This document shows, one piece after another, positions 8,267 through 14,909 of a stretch of 23,469 nucleotides of DNA. This stretch comes from JAWXCH01 sp034440595 (GTDB lineage Bacteria > Planctomycetota > Planctomycetia > Pirellulales > JALHPA01). Every line of letters starts with the position of its first letter. The first letter of the stretch is position 1. The position numbers and the translations under genes are program-made. The DNA lies in NCBI GenBank assembly GCA_034440595.1, contig JAWXCH010000045.1, positions 1 to 23,469 of the forward strand. Direction: 5' to 3'. The notes under the pieces are model-generated. The model was not told the DNA's origin and did no database searches. It saw only the letters and a list, made by a program, of their open reading frames with translations.

Positions 8267-9805
8267 TTACGCTGGCGAACTCACACCGCGTGACGCCGAG
8301 AGCATCAGTTGCTCGTACAGCTCCGCATATTGAATTGCGCTACGCAGCCAGGACCAGTCTTGCGACATGCCGTTTGCCACCAGTCGTTCCCAACGAACTG
8401 GCTGTTCATACAGCGCGACCGCTCGCGACAGCGTTTCGGAAAAGGCCAGCGTACTGTATTCGCGAAACGAGAAACCGTTCGCACGGTTGCTGGTAAGAGT
8501 CTCGTCGTTGGCGTCGACAATTGTGTCGCTGAGGCCACCCGTCGCACGGACCACCGGCACGGTGCCGTATTTCAAGCTGTAAAGCTGGCTCAGTCCACAC
8601 GGTTCAAAACGGCTCGGCATCAGGAAAATATCGGCAGCGGCCTCGATCTGATGAGCCAGTGATTCGGAGAATTCAAATCGCGCAGCCACACGTTGTGGAT
8701 GTCTTTGAGCGATGTTGGCAATCAACTCCTGGTACTTGGCTTCGCCCGTACCGAGCAGGACCCATTGAGCATCGCGGTGTGGTGCCCATTCTTGCATGGC
8801 TCCGGTGATCAGGTCGATTCCCTTTTGTTCGGCCAATCGACCAACAAAAGCAATCAGTGGCGTGCGTGGCGACTGCGGCAGTCCCAGCGCGGCTTGCAAA
8901 GCGGCCTTGTTGGCAGCCTTGGCAGAGACTACGCCGGGTCGGTTCTTCAGGCTGTATTTCGCCTTCAGGTGCGAATCGGTTTCTGGATTCCACTGCTGAT
9001 AGTCGACGCCGTTGAGAATTCCGGTCAGTTCCTTACGACGCTGTTGCAGTACCCCTTCCAAGCCGCAGCCGAGAGGGATGCTCTGGATCTCTTCGGCATA
9101 GCGTGGGCTGACCGTGTTGATCCGATCGGCAAACACCAAGCCGGTCTTCATCAAGTTCAGATTGCCAAAAAACTCCATCTGATGCCAGTTGAAGTATTTC
9201 CAATCCAAACCGGTCAGCAGCATGTCCCAGTGCCAGAACGTTCCCTGGTAGGAAAGATTGTGTACGGTCAACAGCGTGGTGACATTTTGAAAGCGCGGCA
9301 GGCTGCGATACTCGATCTGCAGATAAGCGGGAATCAACCCGGTCTGCCAGTCGTTGCAATGGATGACATCGACATCGATCTGCAACAGTCGAATTGCTTC
9401 GAGCACGGCGCGGCTGAAGAATACAAACCGTTCACAGTTGTCGCGGTAATCTTCGCCGCGCTCTTGATACAGGCCGTCCCGATCAAAGTAGTCATCCTGC
9501 TGGATGAAGTAGACCACCGGCTCGTTGGCGGCTGCTGGTACATGGTTCGTCGCTGGATTCTGCGAAGGAAACCGCCCCACCAGTAACTGGCCGGTCACGT
9601 TCTTGCGGCCGATCGGAATCGAAAGCTGGACGCCGGTCGGTTCGAGGTCGAAATCTCCGTTTAAGACACAGCGATAGGCGGGCATAAACAGGGTGACCTG
9701 ATGGCCCAGCCTAGCCAGTTCCATCGGCAGAGCGCCGCAAACATCGGCTAGGCCGCCGGTCTTGGCGAATGGTACAGCTTCGCTAGTGGCTAGAACGATT
9801 TTCAC
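8267..9805 (-). CDS. glgA: Glycogen (starch) synthase, GT5 family
   Basis: Elongates alpha-1,4-glucan from ADP-glucose in the cytoplasm. The 512-residue protein starts MKIVLATSEAVPFAKTGGLADV; the KTGGLADV motif at 16-23 is the ADP-glucose binding signature of the family. A second GT-B domain shows FVGRLAEQKGIDL near 320 and PSRFEPCGLSQLYSLKYG near 403, where the Glu of FEPCG is the conserved catalytic-site residue. TGGL near 431 follows. The start is a GTG with little Shine-Dalgarno character. It is the first gene of the minus-strand alpha-glucan cluster (galT and GH57 follow). Identity is firm. No glgC or glgB is in the window. Confidence 0.95.
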   Translation of the reverse strand: MKIVLATSEAVPFAKTGGLADVCGALPMELARLGHQVTLFMPAYRCVLNGDFDLEPTGVQLSIPIGRKNVTGQLLVGRFPSQNPATNHVPAAANEPVVYFIQQDDYFDRDGLYQERGEDYRDNCERFVFFSRAVLEAIRLLQIDVDVIHCNDWQTGLIPAYLQIEYRSLPRFQNVTTLLTVHNLSYQGTFWHWDMLLTGLDWKYFNWHQMEFFGNLNLMKTGLVFADRINTVSPRYAEEIQSIPLGCGLEGVLQQRRKELTGILNGVDYQQWNPETDSHLKAKYSLKNRPGVVSAKAANKAALQAALGLPQSPRTPLIAFVGRLAEQKGIDLITGAMQEWAPHRDAQWVLLGTGEAKYQELIANIAQRHPQRVAARFEFSESLAHQIEAAADIFLMPSRFEPCGLSQLYSLKYGTVPVVRATGGLSDTIVDANDETLTSNRANGFSFREYSTLAFSETLSRAVALYEQPVRWERLVANGMSQDWSWLRSAIQYAELYEQLMLSASRGVSSPA

Positions 9806-10327
9806 GGGCTGGTCTCATCAACAGTGCTAACATCCCTGAAACGCGGTGCGAGTGCTTTTCAGTGATGTTTTTGAGTCGTATTCGCTATCTACTGACTACG
9901 AATGCCAGCATGGTCAGGTCGTCGGTTTTGGTCCCAAACTGGGTTTTTGGCGCATACGCTGCGACAACAGTCCGGTCGCCGCAAAGCTGTGCTTAGCTGT
10001 CACTTAGCCTAGCAGAATCGATACTCTAGACAAAGTCAGGCGGAATATCGCACCAGACAGTTTTGCCATTCTGCGTATATTGCCTAGGCCGACTTTGATT
10101 ATGAATCGGGCTTTTGCGACGGTGGATTGAACTTTTCTGCTCCAGTCAGGCACTAAAACTCGGCGCAACAGGGAGTTGGAGGGCATCCGCAACTAGTTGG
10201 TGATGTAACGGTCATGCGGTTAGAATGGATGGGCCGGTCTAGCAAGTGACTTAAGTGCTGATGGAGATGGCAACTCCGTCAGAGATACCTGGTTGATTTC
10301 CGCAAGAACCGCCTGGGAGCCGAGTGA
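9806..10327. other. Divergent intergenic region between glgA and the sigma factor gene
   Basis: About 520 bp without a supported gene. Visible elements are a short hairpin followed by T's on the plus strand (CCCA-AAC-TGGG-TTTTT, 9933-9948) and a 9-bp stem-loop in the sigma leader (10258-10282, listed separately). I found no convincing sigma70 hexamer pair, which would fit transcription by an alternative sigma factor but does not prove it. Short minus-strand frames around 10004-10192 lack a ribosome binding site and look like chance. Confidence 0.45.
10258..10282 (+). promoter_or_regulatory. Stem-loop in the leader of the ECF sigma gene
   Basis: CTGATGGAG (10258-10266) and CTCCGTCAG (10274-10282) form a 9-bp stem with one G-U pair and a 7-nt loop. 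It ends 32 nt before the Shine-Dalgarno GGGAG (10315-10319). It has no T-run, so a terminator is unlikely. A role in translation or as a protein-binding site is inference. Confidence 0.4.
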
Positions 10328-10891
10328 GTGGCATCGCCAACGGACATACGGACCGTCATTGAAACGTACTTTCCGCGCATTCACCGTGCGGCGTTGGTGA
10401 TGTGTGGCAACCCGTGGGATGCGGATGACCTGGCCCAGGAGACGTTTTTGGTCATAGCGCGGCAGTTGGACCAATTTGCCGGGCGCAGCACACTGTACAC
10501 CTGGCTCTATGGGATCCTTTTGAATCTGGAGCGGCGCGAGCGGCGACGTCGCGGTATGCATCGCACCAAGCTGCAGGTTCTGTGGGATGACGACTCGGGC
10601 ACACGGACCGCGCCCCCTGCCGAGACTGCGGTCGAGGTGGCTGAGTGGAAAAAGAGCCTGTGGATGTACGTGGCACGTTTGCCAGATGGGCAGCGACAAA
10701 CGCTGGTTTTAAGATTCAGCGAACATTTGAGCTACGACGAGATTGCGACCGTGTTGGAGTGCCCCTTGGGAACAGTCAAGTCACGGATATTCAATGGGCT
10801 GGAGGCCTTGCGTCTACAGATGGAAGCGGACGGAAGTGACAGTCGAGCCGTTCCGCGGTTTCCACTGGAGGATCTAAGCCATGTCATCTAA
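10328..10891 (+). CDS. ECF-type RNA polymerase sigma factor
   Basis: Directs RNA polymerase to a dedicated set of promoters. The 187-aa product shows sigma region 2 (DADDLAQETFLVIARQL about 31-47, then STLYTWLYGILLN for promoter melting) and region 4 (LPDGQRQTLVLRFSEHLSYDEIA, then GTVKSRI, about 118-154), with a basic linker RRERRRRG. It has the normal ECF length with no extra domain. The start is GTG at 10328 with GGGAG 8 nt upstream. Its stop overlaps the start of the next gene by 11 bp, implying translational coupling to a probable anti-sigma partner. The trio with the downstream protease-like gene resembles envelope-stress sigma systems. Which ECF group it belongs to cannot be assigned by eye. 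Confidence 0.93.
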   Translation: MASPTDIRTVIETYFPRIHRAALVMCGNPWDADDLAQETFLVIARQLDQFAGRSTLYTWLYGILLNLERRERRRRGMHRTKLQVLWDDDSGTRTAPPAETAVEVAEWKKSLWMYVARLPDGQRQTLVLRFSEHLSYDEIATVLECPLGTVKSRIFNGLEALRLQMEADGSDSRAVPRFPLEDLSHVI

Positions 10892-11612
10892 GAAGCCACC
10901 GTTTGAGCCACGCATCTTCGTTGCCGCAGAAGCGGCGCGTCCTGCGATCGACTTTGAGGGAGATTTGCCCGCGCATCTGGCCGCATTGGCAGAACAATTG
11001 AGCGACGATGCCAAGCACCTTAGTACGATCTACAGTGGCCACTTGGATGCCGCCGTGGGTAGTTCTGATTCGGTCTCGCTGACGGATGTGGCCGCGTCGT
11101 CGTTGGCCTATTCGGCACAGACTATTGGCGAGCACTCGCTTAGCTCGCGCAGCAGCGCGGTAATGGCCGGAATCATTGTACAGGCAGAGCAACTGACAGA
11201 TAAATCATCGCGGCATGCCCATCGTCAAAATCGATTCGTAGGTAACTCGGTCCTGGCGCGTTCGTTGATTGCATCGCTACTGTTATTGGCAGCCGGTGTT
11301 TGGACAGTTCAATCCTGGCTGTCAGGTTCACCTTGGGTGCAGCTAGAGCCAGCAGACTCGCTGGCCAAAGTCACCACGGATCGATCGGCAGAGCACTTCG
11401 TCGGTCCAGTGGACGATGCTTCTGGTTCGACGAGTCCAAGTTCAGAGCTACCTACGCCCGTAGCGCTACTTTCTGCTGATTTGCAGACTGGAATGTCTAA
11501 TGCGGACAATGCGCCACACAATGTACTGGAAGGTTTATCTGCCTCCGAACAAGAGGGAGTGTTGGATCTCTTGGAGCAGCAGGCAAGCCAACTGTCGGGG
11601 CTGTCTATATAG
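10881..11612 (+). CDS. Single-pass membrane protein, probable anti-sigma factor
   Basis: Overlaps the sigma gene by 11 bp (ATG at 10881 inside its last codons), the arrangement typical of sigma/anti-sigma pairs. The 243-aa product has a soluble, probably cytoplasmic N-terminal region (about 1-120), including a helical stretch DLPAHLAALAEQLSDDAKHL at 28-47. One hydrophobic helix follows at about 126-147 (LARSLIASLLLLAAGVWTV), then a roughly 95-residue Ser/Ala-rich exported tail. The zinc-binding HxxxCxxC motif of ZAS-type anti-sigma factors is absent. I do not recognise the family by sequence; the function is inferred from overlap, topology and context. It could instead be a co-transcribed membrane protein unrelated to sigma inhibition. 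Confidence 0.75.
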   Translation: MSSKKPPFEPRIFVAAEAARPAIDFEGDLPAHLAALAEQLSDDAKHLSTIYSGHLDAAVGSSDSVSLTDVAASSLAYSAQTIGEHSLSSRSSAVMAGIIVQAEQLTDKSSRHAHRQNRFVGNSVLARSLIASLLLLAAGVWTVQSWLSGSPWVQLEPADSLAKVTTDRSAEHFVGPVDDASGSTSPSSELPTPVALLSADLQTGMSNADNAPHNVLEGLSASEQEGVLDLLEQQASQLSGLSI

Positions 11613-11722
11613 CGTATGGGGTAGATGAGAATCACCGCGCGATCGAGCTTTGATACAAATCGCTCGTCGCCGTTGCGTTTGTGAGTGCCAGTCCGTTTCT
11701 TGACCGAGATACTACTACCCCG

Positions 11723-13114
11723 ATGTCTGCCGTGCGTTCTCTCTGCTGCTTATTCTGTAATGCGAAGATGGCGATCTTGCTGGTCACCGTCATCGGTACC
11801 GTACCTGAAGCGCGCGCCGCTGAGCCTGCAAGATCTAAAGCCAGTGCAGTAGCCAACGACTCTGCAATCTCCGCTGCTGAAAAACTGCTGCGCGCCACCG
11901 TGACTGTGCGAATCGCGGAGCAGAAAGAGACTCCGCCATCTGCTCTAGCAGGGTCCATTGCGACTGCTCCTCCAGTAGAATCGCCAGTTAAGAGACGCGA
12001 TGACACAAAAGAGGAGGTCACAGTCTGTAGTGGTGTGTCACTAGGGAATGGCCAGATCGTTACGTTTCATACGATGGAATCAGAAGCAATCGCTGATCGG
12101 CCAGCATTGCCGCGATTTCGTGTTACGCTCCCTGGTGGAGACCAGGCCGAAGCTCAATTACGAGTGATCGATCGCCACTCTGGTCTGGTGTTGCTAGAGA
12201 TACCTGATCGCAAACTCCCCGGTCTGGAATTGGCCAGCGATCAACCAAAGGTTGGGGCTACCGTCGTGACTGCCGCAGCCGCAGGACTGGAGCAACCCGC
12301 CGTATCGTCGGGCATACTGGGTGCAATCGATCGCTCGCTGCCAGCGGTGGATCTCCCTCCGTTGCTACAGTGCGACGTGCGAACCACCGAAACATCGAGC
12401 GGTGCCGCCGTGGTCAATCAACAGGGGGCGCTCATCGGTGTGATTGTCGCGGCATCGACTGACGGCCAGCCAGCCGGTTGGAGCTATGCACTGCCTACTC
12501 GGCATGTCCAGCGATTACTCGCTTCTTATGCACCGGGAAAACTCATGGAGCTGAAACGGCGGCGGCCGGTTGTCGGTTTCACCATTGGAGCTGGCCAGGC
12601 CGAAGGCACCGTCGTTGTGGAAAAGACCGAGAAGGACGGCCCTGCGGCGAAAGCCGGCATTCGCGTTGGTGACTTGATTGTCGAGACCGACGGATTGAAG
12701 ATTCGCAGCGCCTACCAGGCCATCGGTTTGATCGTCAAGAAACAGCCAGGCGATCAAATGACTTTCACCGTGCAGCGCGGCAGCGAGCGACAGAAGTTTG
12801 AGCTTACCTTGGACGGCGGCGCTGCCCCGGCGGTCCTCTCACCAGTGGGTAAGGATTCGCAGGTGGTGTTGGTCGGCCCTCAACTGAAGGTCCACACGAC
12901 AGAAGATGGCCAGATCATGCGGCGAGCACCCAATGGCGTAGCCGAAGTGGCAGTCACAAAAGAAGAACGTCGCTCCAAGCCAGCCAGTGAACCAGAAATG
13001 CTCCGCAAGCAACTCGATGCCTACCAGCGCGTGATCGAAGGAATGCAGCAGGAGATCGAAGCTCTTCGTCGCGAAACGAACGAACTGCGAAAGCAAGCAT
13101 CCGAACGCAAATAG
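11723..13114 (+). CDS. Exported trypsin-like/PDZ protein (HtrA-like, possibly inactive)
   Basis: Numbering from ATG 11723 (463 aa). A signal peptide ends near residue 32 (hydrophobic MAILLVTVIGTV, then ARA/AEP). A degenerate chymotrypsin-fold domain spans about 100-265: IVTFH gives candidate His116, the HtrA motif D-x-x-T/S-D-L-A is DRHSGLV with Gly154 at the catalytic Asp position, and ETSSGAAVVN replaces GNSGGPLLN with candidate Ser226. A PDZ domain lies at about 282-365 (VVGFTIG; AAKAGIRVGDLIVETDG). A Glu/Arg-rich coiled coil lies at 425-463. The Asp position and oxyanion-loop glycines are altered, so peptide sensing or scaffolding is as likely as proteolysis. The start is uncertain: GTG 11681 and ATG 11768 are in frame, and none has a strong Shine-Dalgarno. 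It lies 110 bp after the anti-sigma-like gene, probably in the same operon. Confidence 0.83.
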   Translation: MSAVRSLCCLFCNAKMAILLVTVIGTVPEARAAEPARSKASAVANDSAISAAEKLLRATVTVRIAEQKETPPSALAGSIATAPPVESPVKRRDDTKEEVTVCSGVSLGNGQIVTFHTMESEAIADRPALPRFRVTLPGGDQAEAQLRVIDRHSGLVLLEIPDRKLPGLELASDQPKVGATVVTAAAAGLEQPAVSSGILGAIDRSLPAVDLPPLLQCDVRTTETSSGAAVVNQQGALIGVIVAASTDGQPAGWSYALPTRHVQRLLASYAPGKLMELKRRRPVVGFTIGAGQAEGTVVVEKTEKDGPAAKAGIRVGDLIVETDGLKIRSAYQAIGLIVKKQPGDQMTFTVQRGSERQKFELTLDGGAAPAVLSPVGKDSQVVLVGPQLKVHTTEDGQIMRRAPNGVAEVAVTKEERRSKPASEPEMLRKQLDAYQRVIEGMQQEIEALRRETNELRKQASERK

Positions 13115-13128
13115 CACCCTTAGCGCAT

Positions 13129-13168
13129 AAAAAAACTCTGCCCGAAGGTTTCCCCTCGGGCAGAGTTT
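13129..13168 (-). terminator. Bidirectional intrinsic terminator
   Basis: A perfect 13-bp stem AAACTCTGCCCGA / TCGGGCAGAGTTT (13133-13145 and 13156-13168) with a 10-nt loop lies between convergent genes. On the minus strand it runs into seven T's (complement of 13129-13135), so it should terminate the Cys-rich gene efficiently. On the plus strand, after the protease-like gene, the T-tract is only TTT. Confidence 0.85.
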
Positions 13169-13212
13169 CAAGAGCATTCAAGTTCTTACTGACTATCGCA
13201 CTGAAGCGTTAG

Positions 13213-14097
13213 TTAGCGGATCGAGCGAGAGGCAACCATACCACGATTGACTCGCAACGAAGCCGATGGGTCGGCGGTTGGAGCTGGTGGGATTGGAGCA
13301 GCTTCGCTTGGAGCAGCAGCTTCACCGGCTGGAGCAGGAGCAGCAGCTCCGCATCCGCAGGCAGCAGCAGCTTCGCAACCGCAAGCTGGTTCAGCAGCAC
13401 AACCGCAATCGGATTTGCAGCAGCTCTTCTTGCAGCAACGCTTCTTGTGAGCGAACAGTCCGCTCAGAAGGCAGCCGTGGCAATGTTTCTGGCAGCAAGA
13501 CTTCTGGCAGCAAGACTTCTGGCAACCGCAAGCTGGAGCGGCATCGCAACCGCAAGCTGGTTCAGCTGCACAAGCTGGTTCGCAACCGCAACCTGGATCG
13601 GCAGCAGCTTCGCAACCGCAAGTCGGCTCAGCGGCACAACCGCAATCCGATTTGCAGCAGCTCTTCTTGCAGCACTTCTTGTGGCAGCAGAACAGACCAT
13701 GCAGGCCACCGAACAAGTCGTGGCTGTGGCAGGTCGGAACACCGCACTTTGGGCAACCGCACTTCACATGTCCACCGCAACGTTCCTTGCAGCAAGACTT
13801 TTCGCAGCAGGACTTCTCGCAACCACAGGCTGGTTCGCAAGCAGCGGCGGCATCGCAACCGCAAGCTGGTTCGCAGGCAGCAGCGGCTTCGCAACCGCAA
13901 CCTGGATCCGCAGCCGCTGCACAGCCACAGTCTGGCTCGGCTGCACAGCAAGATTTTTCACAACATTTTGGTTCGCAACAGCTGTTGCAACCATGGCCAT
14001 TCAGGCCGATCATGCGGTCCAAGAGCTCGAACCCGAAGCTCTGGCCACACAGACCCACGCTGAGTACCAGCGCGCCGAAAATAATGTTCCATTTCAT
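13213..14097 (-). CDS. Secreted cysteine-rich repetitive protein, 294 aa
   Basis: The N-terminus MKWNIIFGALVLSVGLCGQSFG is a clear signal peptide, so the protein is exported. By hand count about 60 of 294 residues are Cys, mostly in CC pairs and CGC triplets, with Ala, Pro, Lys and Glu between. Three imperfect modules repeat: runs of KSCC / EKSCC / QKSCC are followed by CGCAAEP-(A/T/D)-CGCEAAA blocks, and the unit HKK(R)CCKKSCCKSDCGC occurs at about 138 and 218. The last 50 residues are Cys-free and Ala/Pro-rich. AAAGGAG (minus strand, 14114-14108) precedes the ATG by 10 nt. Function is unknown. Disulfide-crosslinked envelope/wall protein or metal binding are the obvious options (inference; Cys-rich wall proteins are known in Pirellula-type planctomycetes). 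The long plus-strand frames across it are artefacts of its composition. Confidence 0.85.
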   Translation of the reverse strand: MKWNIIFGALVLSVGLCGQSFGFELLDRMIGLNGHGCNSCCEPKCCEKSCCAAEPDCGCAAAADPGCGCEAAAACEPACGCDAAAACEPACGCEKSCCEKSCCKERCGGHVKCGCPKCGVPTCHSHDLFGGLHGLFCCHKKCCKKSCCKSDCGCAAEPTCGCEAAADPGCGCEPACAAEPACGCDAAPACGCQKSCCQKSCCQKHCHGCLLSGLFAHKKRCCKKSCCKSDCGCAAEPACGCEAAAACGCGAAAPAPAGEAAAPSEAAPIPPAPTADPSASLRVNRGMVASRSIR

Positions 14098-14160
14098 CGA
14101 GAAACGTCTCCTTTAACTGTCGAACCGCTCGAATTTGCGATATCCCCAATCGCGCGTCGC

Positions 14161-14200
14161 TTCACGTAGCATGCGGCGTCTAGCAGACGCTTGACGTGAA
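14161..14200 (-). promoter_or_regulatory. Nested palindrome upstream of the Cys-rich gene
   Basis: The outer arms TTCACGT (14161-14167) and ACGTGAA (14194-14200) enclose a 5-bp hairpin GCGTC-TAGCA-GACGC (14176-14190). It lies 64-103 bp upstream of the Cys-rich start, in a position suitable for an operator or a structured 5' leader. Function is inference. Confidence 0.35.
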
Positions 14201-14249
14201 ACTCAAAAAAGAACGGCGCTCTGCCATTTTTCTTGTACTGCGCTAGTCT

Positions 14250-14410
14250 GTCCGGCATACGGACGATTGCTTCGCGTGGTTGAGGAAGGCGGGACAAATC
14301 GATCGCGGCTGACACGGTCTATGCCGCCAGGGCCAGTCGAGCCAATCCTTGGCTCGATGATTCCGATCCGGTGACCTGGCGAGTCCTGCGTGCGGTGAAG
14401 CACGCCTTTT
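14250..14410 (+). ncRNA. Candidate structured RNA ending in a terminator-like hairpin
   Basis: Successive perfect stems occur: GTCCG/CGGAC (14250-14264), then a nested pair with a 7-bp outer stem CGCCAGG/CCTGGCG (14325-14331 with 14375-14381) around an 8-bp inner stem CGAGCCAA-TCC-TTGGCTCG (14338-14356), then GCGTGC-GGTGAA-GCACGC followed by CTTTTCTT (14388-14413), which resembles an intrinsic terminator on this strand. There is no credible open reading frame. No known RNA family is recognised, and the 5' end is unknown. Confidence 0.3.
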
Positions 14411-14819
14411 CTTCGGGACACAATGGCTATCGGCTTGCCCGACAAGATCGCTTGAGACGCCGAAACTAATTTTCTCTAAATGGTTTACATCAACTGTTGC
14501 GCAAACATTGCCGCGTCCGAAAGCCGGGTAGACCTTGCCGGTTCTGACATCACATTTGTGCCAGCAATGTCACTGCTAGCTGTCAAAGTCCCCCTAGTGT
14601 GTCGCGGTTTTTCGGCCACCAGCCCTGCCGATGGTGGATTTCCGCACGCAGATTATTTTTGAAATTCTGGTCGTAACAGTCGCTCCGAAAGTCGCTGGGG
14701 GGACATTTTCCTCGAATCGGCCAGTACGGATCCCCTTAAAGTGGTGTCCAACAGCCCCTGGCGGCCAGAAAAAGGAGCCGGATGTGGCCTTCACGCAACC
14801 GCGGCGACCCCGTTTTCGC

Positions 14820-14848
14820 TTGCTTGTACCGATCGGCTTGCGTATTCT
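14820..14848 (+). promoter_or_regulatory. Possible promoter of the beta-propeller gene pair
   Basis: TTGCTT (14820-14825) and TATTCT (14843-14848) are separated by 17 nt, 62 bp before the ATG at 14910. The match is only half of the -35 and four of six in the -10, so this is a weak call. Confidence 0.25.
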
Positions 14849-14909
14849 GAAAGGACGACCCCGCCTTCTTTGCCGGACCCTCCGGAAGCCCTGAACTAGA
14901 ATTTCTCGC

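Larger units (their letters stand above)
14098..14909. other. Hairpin-rich non-coding region upstream of the Cys-rich and propeller genes
   Basis: About 810 bp with no supported protein gene. It carries the divergent promoters of both neighbours and at least six perfect stem-loops: TTCACGT/ACGTGAA enclosing GCGTC/GACGC (14161-14200), GTCCG/CGGAC (14250-14264), CGCCAGG/CCTGGCG enclosing CGAGCCAA/TTGGCTCG (14325-14381), GCGTGC/GCACGC (14388-14405), and CCACCA/TGGTGG (14616-14637). Frames on both strands at 14590-14910 lack ribosome binding sites and recognisable products. Confidence 0.55.

Noticed and set aside
8693..9586. 297-codon plus-strand frame opposite glgA
   Set aside because: It is a shadow; glgA motifs (KTGGLADV, FEPCG) are intact on the minus strand.
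13247..14169. Long plus-strand reading frames (up to 265 aa) opposite the Cys-rich gene
   Set aside because: They are products of its repetitive GC-rich composition, which removes stop codons on the other strand. None has a ribosome binding site or a sensible protein sequence, while the minus-strand frame has a signal peptide and AAAGGAG.
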